Assembly (NCBI GenBank): GCA_033807695.1
Contig: CM066307.1
Span: forward strand, 3,968,001 to 4,032,000
DNA from: Daedaleopsis sinensis
Taxonomy: Eukaryota > Basidiomycota > Agaricomycetes > Polyporales > Polyporaceae
Direction: 5' to 3'
DNA: 64,000 nt
Below the pieces are notes generated by a model. That model was given only the letters and a program-made list of their open reading frames with translations, was not told where the DNA came from and searched no databases. A program made the position numbers and the translations under genes. Positions 1 through 10,183 of this stretch are shown in pieces. Position 1 is the first letter of the stretch. Each line of letters begins with the position of its first letter.

Positions 1-900
1 CACCATGCCTGTTTCAACTCTCCTCCTTCTCGGTTGTCTTTGCCCCCAGGACTTCCAATTCACTATCTTTTTGCACTTACCGCTGAGCACAGACGACAAC
101 ATCAAGTACTCTTAAGGGTTCACAGAGTTCAACAGGTCATGACAGTCGCCAGCCTGCGACCCGCCCTCACTACCCTGCTTTCCCCCCTCCGAGTACCCCT
201 TTTGGACGACCGCTATTATGATGCTACGAGCTTAGCTCCGACCGGGTTGGAGGTGTGAATATAAGTCTGTGTAACCCTGCTGTGTAACCTTGTATCTGAC
301 ATCGTGCACCGGCCGTCGACAGATGCGCAGTGCGCACGCGGCCCACACTTCAACGCCGGACTCGTTGGCACCCGCCAACTCTGGTAAGTCCTTGGAAATC
401 CTAGGAATTCACTGCTGGTTGGCTCTTTGCGCATCTGTGTCTTGTACATCACCAAGCACGACATGATATGGTGGCTGCAAACCGAAGCGCACGTAATCAG
501 ATCCTGTCCAAACGCATACGCTTACCATCTTCGCAGCCTCAGCTACAGCCCTGCCCTGGGTCAGTGCCCCATTCTCTGCAAACTCCTAACGGCTGACGGC
601 TGTATGGTAGTTGTGACAAGAGACCGCATCTCCTAACAGGCAAGGCCTGTCGACGTGCTCGGTGATTTTGACAGGACAATGAAGCTACCCTCAATAGGCC
701 AGCTATCGATTCACTTTGAGACTGCGCAGACGTTCACTTCGACGCTCTTTCAGCGAATTTGATCCTCAACCTCGCGTCAGACTATCGCCTTCCTCCAGCC
801 CCCACGGCCACGCATATCCTGCATGCTGTGTTGCTCCCCCGCCGACCTCGCCCGTGAGTATACCTCTTCACGAGACTTCCTCGCCCTCGACCGTACCTTC
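1..900. other. Left edge, no gene supported
   Basis: No open frame here has family resemblance or a convincing exon pattern. A stretch at about 716-880 (cgttcacttcgacgc, then ctatcgccttc) is repeated in the same orientation at about 3288-3420, so the start of the palindromic repeat region of the secreted-protein genes reaches in here. Otherwise nothing was recognised. Confidence 0.5.
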
Positions 901-904
901 CTCT

Positions 905-1184
905 CTCACAGACAGGCAGAGCAGCGGCCCCTTCGCAATGAATCGACCTTCGGCGTGCTCGGAAGGTACATCAAAGTCGACGCCGACGCGTGTAATTGGC
1001 TGAAGCGAACATGAAGAACCCAGTCAGGAGGAGCTGGAGAACGGGCACGGCCGTGGACTGCTCATGTGTCCATGGTGAGGTCATAAACACGGGTGAGTCC
1101 AGGGGACTGTGTACTGTGGCTTTAGTAGTATTCCTCCCTGGAACGATGGCCATTGGCTACTCGTCGGTTGAAGTGCTTTGGTAG
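905..1184 (+). repeat. R1 repeat, copy 1 (partial)
   Basis: First of six copies of a ~350-420 bp non-coding repeat around the secreted-protein gene pair. Markers shared by the copies are aagtcgacgccga, gcgtgctggcggaagcgaac, ccatggtgaggtcat and acgatggc followed by tactcgtc. Short open frames across it are not conserved in frame between copies, so it is read as non-coding. This copy lacks the 5' third. Confidence 0.7.
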
Positions 1185-1600
1185 CGCCGAATTGCCTCAA
1201 GGCCTTCCTACATAGCAGCAGTATCACTTGCTATGCCGCCGTGCGGCACTCATGTGCACGCAAAACCTGGAAGCTGGGGGTCGTCGCGCTGGTTTTGTGG
1301 AAGTGTCACCCCAAGTTCACCAAAGTCGACGCCGATTAACGCCAACGCTCGCCTGAGCGAGCGCGTGCTGGCGGAAGCGAACATGAGCAGACCAGTTTCA
1401 GGATGAGCTGGACAAGGGGCACGGCCGCGCACTATTCATGTGCTGGTACTTCCATTCAGGCCTCAGCTGGCTTGCTCCATGGTGAAGTCATGAATACGGG
1501 TAAGTCCAGGCGACTGTGTACTCTGACCAGTCTAGGGGCTCACGGATTTAGTAGTATCCCTCCCTCAAACGATGGCTGCTCGTCAGTTCAAGTGCTTTGG
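1185..1600 (+). repeat. R1 repeat, copy 2
   Basis: Complete direct copy of R1, starting at gcgccgaattgcct and ending near tcaagtgctttggca. It contains the marker string at 1322-1384 (aaagtcgacgccga ... gcgtgctggcggaagcgaac). It abuts copies 1 and 3 without a spacer, which suggests tandem amplification. Confidence 0.75.
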
Positions 1601-1950
1601 CAGCGCCGAATCTCCCCTGGGCCATCTCACGCCATGCACATGCGGCCCTCAAGGGCACGCAAAACTCTAGTCATCACATGGAAGCTAAGAGTGCGTCGCG
1701 TTGTTTGTGCAAGTGTCTCTCCAAGTTCACCAAAGTCGACGCCGACGCTCGCCTGTGCGAGCGCGTGCTGGCGAAAGCGAAGATGAAGAAACTACTCGAG
1801 GACTTGGGGCCCGCCCGCGCTCTGCTGCTGGTACTTGCATTCAGGCTAGCTCCGTGATGAGGTCTTGGCTTCGGGTGAGTCCCGTCGGTGGGCTCAATGC
1901 TTTAGCACTATCCCTCCCATAGGCCTGAAACGATGGCTACTTGTCTGTCG
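1601..1950 (+). repeat. R1 repeat, copy 3
   Basis: Third direct copy, starting at gcgccgaatctcccct and ending at cgatggctacttgtc. It lies about 370 bp upstream of the + secreted-protein gene, which places the tandem array just beyond that gene's promoter region. Confidence 0.75.
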
Positions 1951-2009
1951 TTCGTGATGCAACGGCTGATTAAGGGACGGCAGATAAAAACGCTATGCTG
2001 AACCTGACC

Positions 2010-2316
2010 CGGGCCCGTCTCGTTGGCTGCTCGGACTCACGAGTGTTGAATCAATGCGCATCCGCGTTAAGACTCGGAAGCTTGGCCTAAGTTCTGTCAA
2101 TGAGCACGTCGGTCCATTCAACGTCACGTATGGCGCACAGCGGGCTGACACGATGCTGCTCTCCTGCTCCGTATCGAGTCGGGAGCAACGAACATCCCCT
2201 TGTGGACGACATGGCTCCGGCGCATCGCTCGAGGGAGTGTAGGATAAATACTCGGCGCAGGGCTCTCTGTGTCCCTCAGTACACAGTACTACTGCATTTA
2301 AACCACACTGCCCGCT
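2010..2316 (+). promoter_or_regulatory. Promoter segment of secreted-protein gene 1 (duplicated)
   Basis: A ~300 bp upstream segment is shared with the inverted gene copy (4302-4620, minus) and with a gene-less copy (5150-5460, minus). Shared pieces include ggtccatt, atggcgcacagc and ctccgtat. An ATAAATA box at 2244-2250 lies 67 bp before the start codon, followed by gcgcagggctctctgtgtcc and tcagtacacagtactactgca, which are also present at the other gene. Box and spacing are as expected for a core promoter; activity is inferred. Confidence 0.6.
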
Positions 2317-2852
2317 ATGAAGCTCGCTACCCTCTTTGCCCTCATCGTCACTGTGGCCGTCGCATCCACCGCCAGCGCGGACACGATTGCCCGTCGGGAC
2401 GTCGACTCCCTGGTCCCTCCCTTCGGAGTAGCCCCCGGATTCGACTGCACCGGCGACGGGTGCGTACCCCCGCCCCCCACACCCGCCGCTGTCCCTGCCC
2501 GTCTTCCGCGTCCCCCATGCTGACTTTCTCGGCGCGCACACACAGTACGTGCGACGGGGTCTTCGGGCCCGAGGGCCGCCCCGTGACTATCCCGTGCGAC
2601 TGCCCGCCCAACAGGGCGACGTACCTCAGGGCGCTGAACGCGAACATCAACGCCGGGCACGTCATCAACAACCCCGACCTCGTCGTGCGCTGGCCGACGG
2701 GCAGCGCGAAGGCGGCGCAGCAGGCCCGCGTCGATGCGATGATCGACACGCTCCAGAACCTCCGCGGGAAGGGTGTTGGATGTCCGGTTGAGTCGACGAA
2801 CTTCGGGATCATCCAAGACTATGTCGATCACCTTCCGGCTGGGTGCGTGTGA
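2317..2852 (+). CDS. Small secreted cysteine-rich protein, copy 1
   Basis: Two exons, 2317-2459 and 2546-2852, joined across an 86-nt intron (GTGCGT...CACACACAG), give 149 aa. The start is the ATG heading a typical signal peptide (MKLATLFALIVTVAVASTASA), followed by an IARRD sequence that looks like a dibasic (Kex2-type) processing site. The mature part has six cysteines (FDC, TCDG, PCDC, GCP and a C-terminal GCV) and a conserved core LNANINAGHVINNP. It is almost identical in plan to the inverted copy at 3766-4301, and each half of the protein at 7203-8116 is a relative. No catalytic motif is seen and the function is unknown; fungal secreted proteins of this size are often called effector-like, but that is inference. 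Intron and frame are supported by the same junction in copy 2. Confidence 0.85.
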
Positions 2853-2922
2853 TACCCCGGCGAACGGTGGGGCCGCGCACTAGGAGCAGGGGGAGGCTGG
2901 AGATTCGCGATGGGAAGTTGGG

Positions 2923-2955
2923 AGATAGAAATGGAAATGGAGATGGAGATGAATT
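2923..2955 (+). repeat. Hexanucleotide microsatellite (GAAATG/GAGATG)
   Basis: About five units of GAAATG and GAGATG lie 70-100 bp downstream of the secreted-protein stop codon, probably in the 3' UTR. Simple-sequence repeat only; the short frame reading EMEMEM across it is not taken as coding. Confidence 0.8.
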
Positions 2956-3259
2956 GTACGAGGCTCGAGAGAGAACGAAGTATGATGTATGTGAGATCGT
3001 ATGCCGGAATTGAGCTAGTCATGCCTATACGCCGAGTGCGCCTGCCAATCTGGGTCATTCGTCATGCTGCAGCTTTCGTGCAGCGCTCACCTTGACCACC
3101 TATGTTCTGAAATCAGAGTTAGAATACTTAAAATCCGTTGGCATTTACTTGTTGTAAGTAACCTGTGGGTAAAGGTCGAACGACACGAGCTACTAGTACG
3201 TACGTACTACCCACCAGCCTGAGGACGAGCTAGAGCTTCACTTGAAGCCTCTTACCATT

Positions 3260-3420
3260 ATATGGCTCAGGCAGCCAGGCTGCGTGGACGTTCACTTCGA
3301 CGCACATTCGGCGACCTACAGGAGCTTGTCACTTCGGCGAGTCTGATCCAGAATCTCACCGTCAAACTATCGCCTTCATCGAGCCCCACACCGCTGACCT
3401 ACTCGTGGTACGTACGTAGC
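3260..3420 (+). repeat. Direct copy of the 716-880 segment
   Basis: The segment cgtggacgttcacttcgacgc ... gtcaaactatcgccttc repeats the sequence at 716-880 in the same orientation. It lies at the centre of the large imperfect palindrome, between the two convergent secreted-protein genes. No coding potential was recognised. Confidence 0.55.
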
Positions 3421-3765
3421 TCGTCTCGTTCGATCTTTACTCATAATATTACAAGTACATGCCAACCTCGGATCCTTGATAGACACGCTACACCCCTTTC
3501 TCCGGTCTCCGAGCACGGGTACTCATGCTGACCACTGCCAGTGCACCATGACGGGTGACTCAGGTCGGTCGGTGGGCACACTCCTCACGCAGGCATGTCC
3601 AGAAAACGCACTCAATCACGGCCTACAATCTCTTCTCTAGCATACTAGTACAATCCATTTCCTCACTCAACTCAACCCAACACCGCAAATCGCCACTCTC
3701 CAACCTCCTGCGCAATCCCCCAACTTCGAGTGCCCACAACGGCCAACATACCCGGAGCCGCGCCG

Positions 3766-4301
3766 TCACGCGCATCGAGCCGGGAGGCTGTTGACATACT
3801 GCTCGATGATCCCGAAGTTCGTCGACTCGACCGGACATCCCATGCCCGGCCCGCGCATGTTCTGGAGCGTATCGACGAGCGCCGCGACGCGGGCCTGCTG
3901 CGCCGCCTTCCCGCTGCCCGCCGGCCAGTGCACGGCGATGCCGGGGTTGTTGATGACGTGCCCGGCGTCGACGTTCGCGTTCAGCGAGTCGATGAACGCC
4001 TGTCTGTCGGGCGGGCAGGAGCATGGGATGGCCACGGGGTGGCCGTCGGGGCCGTAGACCCCGTCGCAGGCTCTGTGTGTGTGCACCGAGAAAGTCAGCA
4101 TGGGGAACGCGGAAGACGGGCAGGGGCCGCGGTGGGTGCGGGGTGCGGGGGTACGCACCCGTCGCCGGCACAGTCGTATCCGGGGACTACTCCGAAGGGA
4201 GGGACAAGGCCGGGGTCAACTTGACGTGCGATCGCGTCCGCGCTGGCGGTCGAAGCGACGGCCGCAGTGACGATGATAGAGAAGAGGGTAGAGAGCTTCA
4301 T
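3766..4301 (-). CDS. Small secreted cysteine-rich protein, copy 2 (inverted)
   Basis: Inverted paralogue of the gene at 2317. Exons 4301-4159 and 4072-3766 are joined across an 86-nt intron with the same GTGCGT donor and CACACACAG acceptor, giving 149 aa. The start is the ATG at 4301; the upstream in-frame codon at 4310 is TTG and is not used here. Signal peptide MKLSTLFSIIVTAAVASTASA, then ADAIARQ, so the dibasic site of copy 1 (ARRD) is changed to RQ. The six cysteines are kept (YDC, ACDG, PCSC, GCP, ARCA), as is the LNANVDAGHVINNP core. The genes are convergent with 913 bp between stop codons. The conserved intron position, promoter and cysteines argue that both copies are functional. Role unknown. 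Confidence 0.85.
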
Positions 4302-4620
4302 AGCGTGCAATGTGGTCTAGATGCGAGGAGTGCAGTAGTACTGTGTACTGAGGACACAGAGAACCCTGCGCCTAGTATTTATCTTGCAGGTTCTCGAGCG
4401 CTGCACCGGGGTGATGTCGTCCGCACACGCATGCTCGTTGCTTCCGACTGGCATACGGAGCAGAGGAGCAGAGCAGCAGCATACGACAGACTGCTGTGCG
4501 CCATATGTGACATGGAATGGACCAAAGACAGAACCTAGGACAAAGAGGCTTCTGAACGCGGATGCGCATGACTCAACGCTCGTGAATTTGTGTAGCCATA
4601 CGAGACAGGCCCGGGTTGTG
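4302..4620 (-). promoter_or_regulatory. Promoter segment of secreted-protein gene 2
   Basis: Inverted copy of the 2010-2316 segment. Read on the minus strand it has ATAAATA at 4382-4376, 75 bp before the start codon, followed by the same ggcgcagggttctctgtgtcctcagtacacagtac-type leader, so the duplication included the regulatory region. Confidence 0.6.
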
Positions 4621-4669
4621 TTCAGCGGACGTTTGTTACCTGCTGTCTCACCGATGTATCACTGGCATG

Positions 4670-5080
4670 AACGATGGCGAGTAGCCACCGTTAAGAGAGG
4701 GACATACTATGGTGGAATCTGTGACCCTCTTAGACTCGTTCGCCCGAGTACACAGGCGACTCGACTCACCCATAGCCATGACCTCACCGCAGAGCTGGCC
4801 TGAATGGAAGTACTAGCACGCGCGGCCGTGCCCCAGGTTATCGAGCTCTTTCTTCGCGAATTCGCTTCCGCCAGCACGCACTCGCTCAGGCGTCGTGTTG
4901 AACTTGGAGTGACACTTACACAAAAACAGTGCGACGTACTCTCAGCTTCCATGTGATGACCAGAGCTCTGCGTGCGCCTGACCTCACGGAGCATAGCAAG
5001 GGTGATACTGCTATGTGGAAAGGCCCGTTGCCTGAGGCTATACGTCGCTGTTGAAGCACTTCAGTACCCTGACATAGATG
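4670..5080 (-). repeat. R1 repeat, copy 4 (inverted)
   Basis: Reverse-complement copy of R1, with markers catgacctcaccg, ttcgcttccgccagcacgc and cagcttccatgtgatgacc. It is the mirror partner of copies 1-3 on the other side of the gene pair. Confidence 0.75.
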
Positions 5081-5149
5081 TCTGCAAAAGTGACCCACCT
5101 GTCGTCCTGGACAAGTGGCAGCGACCACATTTGCCATCCCGCTAAAGTC

Positions 5150-5460
5150 GGCTCAGTTGGCGGCGCAAGTCCTCTCGATACTTGCACGTACTACAGGTGG
5201 TCTCAGCCCGTGTGCTCCCGATCCGAATACGGAGCAGAGGAGCAGCATTGCGCCAGGTCGCTGTGCGCGCCGCCATATGTGACATCGACTCAGAACTCGA
5301 AATGGACCGAAGTACACAATGACAGAACCTAGGTCCGAGCTTCTGAACGCATGCAGATGCGCATGATCAGCGCATCGACGCAACGCTCGTGAATTTGAGT
5401 AGTCATTCGAGACGGACCCGGGTTCGGTCCAGCAGAGCTCTCTTGTCTGCCGTCTCACGA
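5150..5460 (-). repeat. Orphan copy of the secreted-protein promoter segment
   Basis: On the minus strand this matches the segments upstream of both small secreted-protein genes (gttctgtcattgtgtac, ggtccattt, ctgctcctctgctccgtat). No signal-peptide start or coding exon follows, and the ATAAATA box is missing. It reads as a duplication that did not include, or has lost, the gene. Confidence 0.6.
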
Positions 5461-5870
5461 TTCCCCGATGTATCGACACGGATGACTGGCGAGTAGCCAT
5501 CATGATCATGTCAGGGAGGAATACTGCTGAATCTGTCTGTGAGCCCATCTTAAGTATAAGTAGATTCGGCAGAGTACACAGGCGACTTAGACTGAACTTA
5601 CCCGTATTCATGACCTCACCGCGGAGCCGGCTTGAGTGGAAGGACCAGCACATGAGCGTGCCCCTTCTCCAGCTCCTCCTGACCGGTTTCTTCGTGTTCG
5701 CTTCCGCCGGCACGCGAGCGTCGACATCGACTTCTTGTGCTTGGGGTGACACTTGCACGGAAACAGCGCGATGCACTCTCTATGTGATGACTAAAGTCTT
5801 GCGTGTACTTGAGGGCCGCACGGCTTGAGTTAGCCCAGAGGTATCCGGCGCTGCCAAAGCACTTCGACTG
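5461..5870 (-). repeat. R1 repeat, copy 5 (inverted)
   Basis: Reverse-complement R1 copy with markers catgacctcaccgcggagc and ttcgcttccgccggcacgc. The 207-aa minus-strand open frame 5153-5776 runs through this copy and the orphan promoter. It has no family resemblance and is not conserved in frame in the other copies. Confidence 0.7.
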
Positions 5871-6340
5871 ACGAGTACTTACTAGCCATCGTTTCGGGAA
5901 GGCATATTGCTAAATATGTCTGTGAGCTCAAGGTAGGATTTGGCAGAGTACACAATCGACTGAAATTACCCGTCTCCATGACCTCACCGCGGAGCAGGCC
6001 TGAATGGAAGTACTAGCACATGAGCGCTGAGCAGTGGGCGACAGACGGCCGTGCCCCACTGGGGCTGTCGAGCTGTTCATGACCGGTCCTCAGGCTTCAA
6101 GTTCATGTTCAAATTTCGCTTCCGCGGCACGCGCTCGCTCAGGCAGTGCAGCCCGAGCGTCGGCGTCGACTTGTTGAACTTGGAGTGACACTTGTACAAA
6201 AACAGCGCGACGACCCTCAGCTTCCAGGTGATGACCGGAGTTCGTCGTGCGCGCGACCGCACGGCAGCGTAGCAATTGCAAGCTGATACTGCTATGTGGT
6301 TGAAAGGCAGCCCTTGGATGCGGCAGAGGCCGCTGTACTA
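5871..6340 (-). repeat. R1 repeat, copy 6 (inverted)
   Basis: Outermost inverted R1 copy (catgacctcaccgcggagc, ttcgcttccgcggcacgcgc, cagcttccaggtgatgacc). It closes the right arm of the palindrome. Confidence 0.7.
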
Positions 6341-7202
6341 GTACGTCGCTGTCAAACCGCTTCAGCTTTCAGTACCCCAGGATGTATACATGAGATGCAT
6401 GTGTGCAAGCGCGGCCCACCTGGCACCTGTCGTCTTGAGCAAGGGCCCGGGATGACCACAGGCCAAGGAGACGAGCCATGTCCGCTACAACTTAAAGTCC
6501 GCGCAGACTGCAGTGCTCCATTCAACACCGTGACGTTGAGCGTGAGCCGCGGGATGCGACTACTTACGATAAGTAATGCGACGTGCCGCGCTGAGAGACT
6601 CAGGAGGCGGGCCGGGCACGGTGGACTTGGATCGTGCTAGACCTTCGCGAGAGCCAGAGTGCCACTGGCAGGCGACCGTACGCGTGGACGCCCCACACGC
6701 GCGTTGGACTTGGCAAGTTCGCGAGGATGATCGCGTCCGCCAAGGAGGCCCGTAGTCACTACCGCGGTCCGCAAGCATCTGGGCAGAACGCGGGTCAACG
6801 TTACGCGTACGCATCACGGCGACGGTTACCAACCACTCCACGCACCATGTGCCGCTCTGATCTGCGTCGTCGAGCGACGAGCGACGAGGTCCCAAGTCGA
6901 ACTGTTGAAGGGATCAAAGGAATCTGCTGATGCACGTCCAACGTCCAACGTCGACGTCGACGTCGAGCGCACACACACGCGCGCGGGGGGAGAGACAGCT
7001 GGAACAAGGTGGCTGGCACCCGTCAATTGGACCGCACTAACTAGCACACCGTACAAGCGAGCGAGCACCATGACTACATCTTCAACGCTCTGCCACCGTC
7101 TCAGGGTATCCCGGGTATCCTCCAAGGGGGCCTCAACGAGCCCCCCGGCGCTCAGCTCTCAGATCTCAGCGGCGTCCTCCGCCGAGCAGCGCGCTCAACC
7201 CC
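6341..7202. other. Intergenic, nothing recognised
   Basis: Short overlapping frames on both strands without domain, signal or paired splice sites. A run of gtcgacgtcgacgtcg at about 6949-6966 is a small simple repeat. No gene supported. Confidence 0.5.
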
Positions 7203-8116
7203 TCAAGGGAGCGCGTTGATCTGCTGCTGCAGCTGCCCATACACAGTCGACACCGCCGGGCACCCCTGCCCGGGCCCGTTCAGGTTCTGCAGCGTGACGA
7301 GCAGCGCCCCGATGCGCGCCTGCTGCGCGCCCTTGTCGCCCCCCGTCGGGAACGACACGGCCACGGACGGGTTGTTGACCGCGTGCCCCGCCGCGACGTT
7401 CGCGTTCAGCTTGTTGATGAAGTCCGCGCGGTCGGGGGGGCACGCGCATGGGATCAGGATCCCGTTCAGGCCCTTGCAGTCGCCCGTCCCCGTCGGCGCC
7501 GTCCCGCGCACGATCCCGAAGTCGGGCACGAGCGCGGGGTCGACGCCCCCTGCGGCTGGGGCTGCGGGGGCGGGGGGAGCAGGAGCGGGCGCTGCGGGCG
7601 CGGGCGCGGACCCGGGGAAGTTCGCGACGGGGTCGGGCCCGCTCTGGATCGCGGCGACCTGCGCGCCGAAGGTGGTGGCGGCCTGCGGGCAGCCGACCCC
7701 GGGGCCGCGCAGGTTCTGGAGGGTGACGGTGGCGGTGTGGAAGCGGGCGAGCGCGGACGCCTTGGACGCGTCCTGCGGGAAGGAGACGGCGACGCCGGGG
7801 TTGTTGATCGCGTGGCCCGCGGCGACGTTCGCGTTCAGCTGGCGGATGAACTCCGCGCGGTCGGGGGGGCACGAGCAGGGGATGAGGATGTCGTTGACGC
7901 CGCGGCAGTCGCTGTGGGGCGCCGTGTGAGCTGTGGTTCGGATTGGAGAGGGTGGGAGAGGAAGACAAAGACGTACCCGGTGCCGGTCGGGCGGTCGCCC
8001 GCCTGGATCCCGAACTCGGGGATGAGCGCAGAGTTGACATCGCGGCGGCGGAGGGGGAGGGAGCTGACAGAGACAGCGATGGCGATGGCAGAGAGGAAAG
8101 CGGTGGTGAACTTCAT
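7203..8116 (-). CDS. Two-module secreted protein related to the small secreted pair
   Basis: Exons 8116-7977 and 7911-7203 are joined across a 65-nt intron (GTACGT...CCCCACAG), giving 282 aa. The ATG at 8116 starts a signal peptide (MKFTTAFLSAIAIAVSVSS) followed by PLRRRD, a likely dibasic cleavage site. The mature chain has two copies of one ~110-residue module. Each opens with (I/V)P(E/D)FGI and GTGDC(R/K)G, continues with ILIPC(S/A)CPPDRA and LNANVAAGHA(I/V)NNP, and ends with TLQNL and GCP. A ~30-residue Ala/Pro-rich linker joins them. The intron falls at the same place in the module as in the single-module genes at 2317 and 3766, after GTG or GDG, which fixes the splice choice. The second module has no intron. 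No enzyme motif; function unknown. Confidence 0.85.
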
Positions 8117-8345
8117 GATGCGCGGGGCGTGGGTGTATACGAAGAGCTAATGAGCGTGGTTGGGGTCCAATAAAGCGTAGGGTCTCAAGAACGAGGGAAA
8201 AGGGCGTGCTACTGCAAAAGCGTCAAGCTAAGAGAAGACTATTAGGGTACGCCCGGCGTAGAAGAGACGAGACGATTGGACCAGCTGTCAAGGGGAAGAA
8301 AGGGAATGAGGGACGAGGAGGAGTTGATGGCTCTTATATACCTCC
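8117..8345 (-). promoter_or_regulatory. Promoter/5' UTR of the two-module secreted protein
   Basis: On the minus strand a TATATAA box lies at 8340-8334, about 220 bp before the start codon, so a leader of about 190 nt is expected. The box is an exact core-promoter type sequence in a GC-rich setting. The use of this box is inferred. Confidence 0.5.
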
Positions 8346-9930
8346 CAGCGCCATGTCTTTCTTTCGTTGTCCGAGCGCCCAGGGCGCTATCGCGCGCCAC
8401 GCGTGCCTGTCTGTTCCCATCGCGACCTCCATTCCCCCATCTCATCTGCCTTCTTTAGGGAAGCGCGATCTCTCCTCCAAGAAAATGAACCTCGCATCAT
8501 TTGCCCGCGCGGTTTATCATCTTTGTGCATCATGCTTCTGCGCGCGGACACAGGCGGACACCTCGCGAGCAACCAACTCTCGCGTTCCCTCTCCAAGTAT
8601 TCGCAGCGCAGGAAACTGAGAACAGCATGCATTGTATCCGCAACAGAACTCTAACAAGCAACGTATGTACAGCGGCCAGTGTGAGCGCGCCGCCAAGGAG
8701 CATCTTCAAGCCGACCGGGGACAACACCCACCTCGCGCAGACTCAAACCAAGCCGTCACGCATCACCGTCCACGCGGTACGTCCGCATTCCCAGCAACCA
8801 TCTCCCCGGCGCGCGCAGCCAAAGGCTCGCAACGTATCATATGGAAGCGTCCGCCACCCTTGAATCTTAACCGTAGTAAGTGTTCAGATTTCCGGCTCTA
8901 CTCCGGCTGGTACGTACTGAAGCGCATCCAGAGCAGAAAGTTCAACTTGGATGATAAGCAGCGTGATCTGCCTCGCCCCGCGATGCGGGTGGTGCTGGCC
9001 GATGGCGGCCCTGTTGGCGGTACGGTAGCACGGCCTTGATTAAGTATGTTAGATGATGTGTTGCTTGATTGATCCAGCTACGTATACGTTCGCACTCGGC
9101 GCCGACTCGCAAACTCTCCCGCCGAGCGGCGAGCGTATACATTGCTGGTGTATGTGCACATAGTAGGTACCGGCGACCGTGAGACCTGTGCCCAGTGAAT
9201 GCTGCGATAATTGTACCACAGCATTGCACTCAGTACGTCGCAACTTGAAGACGGCGTCCATCGCAAACGGCTCGGTTAGGTCTGGAAGAAAACAGACACA
9301 GTTTGAGTAACGGAAGCGCCTGTGATGGCGGTCGATGCCAGCACAGCGTCCGCCACGGCACGCGTACGCCGATCGTTGCATACGCTTAAGTATCCTCGCC
9401 GACGACGATCAGACACGCGGGTCTTGTCCGACTCGCCGAGAGCCTGCACGGCGGCGTTCGGAGGACGGCTCGGACTGGGTTCTGTCAGTCCCAGGTCAGT
9501 CTTGTACGCATACGTATTGGTATACTTACGTCCGAGGCGGAGCGGTCCGCGCATGCATGCATCTTCAAGCATCAAGAACACTACTTATGCATCTGGATCA
9601 AGTTGAAGGGCGCGCGCCGCCAAGAAATCCCGTCTCTATCTCTCCTTTAGAGTTCGTCCAGGCACACTGACAGTGACGGTAACGCTACATGCCTGTTGCA
9701 CAACCATGGCCAAGGCCCCGGAGTCCCCGAGTATCATGTTCATGTTCAGTGTTCTGACGGAGGGGGCCATGATGCATGACGTATGCGTATCGTACGCACG
9801 AACATCACAACTTGAACTTCGTGCGATGTGGGTCACTTGCGTGTATGCGCTGGAGTTCAGTACGTTCAGTCTCCATAGCGTACGTCCAAAAAGACCTCGC
9901 CGTCGGATAGCACTACGTCCTCACAAGTGA
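8346..9930. other. Long intergenic stretch, nothing recognised
   Basis: Open frames of 60-135 codons occur on both strands, but none shows a domain, signal peptide or coherent splice sites. No RNA gene was seen. Confidence 0.45.
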
Positions 9931-9939
9931 GCACGCCTG

Positions 9940-10161
9940 TCGATTCGGACGTGCCGCCGCGCGGACGACGAACAGACCGCAGGGACCGTGGAGCGAGTCA
10001 AGAAGCACATGCCCGTGCGCGTGAACGACCGCAGGAATGCCCATGGAAACATCACGACACTGACAGACGAAGAAGAGGAAACGGCCACAGAGGGACACTC
10101 CATGCAGGATCCGCCAGCGCGAGTATATGAGGACCCCGCGCAAACCGACACTGAGCACTGA
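9940..10161 (+). other. Open polar reading frame, possible exon
   Basis: A stop-free frame ends at TGA 10159-10161. It reads as a charged, low-complexity peptide (RVKKHMPVRVNDRR, then LTDEEEETATEGH, then ARVYEDPAQTDTEH). The composition is more protein-like than the other five frames, but no ATG opens it in frame near the left end and no acceptor is convincing. It may be a last exon or a fragment of a mobile or decayed gene. Confidence 0.25.
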
Positions 10162-10183
10162 GTACTGAGTACTGAGTACTGAC
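10149..10183 (+). repeat. 8-bp microsatellite (GAGTACTG)
   Basis: About three and a half units of gagtactg directly follow the stop of the polar frame. Simple repeat. Confidence 0.8.

Noticed and set aside
2238..2831. CRISPR-like or bacterial operon reading of the GC-rich frames
   Set aside because: Introns, a eukaryotic tRNA with Pol III terminator and fungal protein families exclude a prokaryotic source; no direct-repeat/spacer array was found.
7216..8150. Long plus-strand frames (237 and 255 codons)
   Set aside because: Antisense to the two-module secreted protein, with Gly/Ala/Arg-rich composition and no domain.
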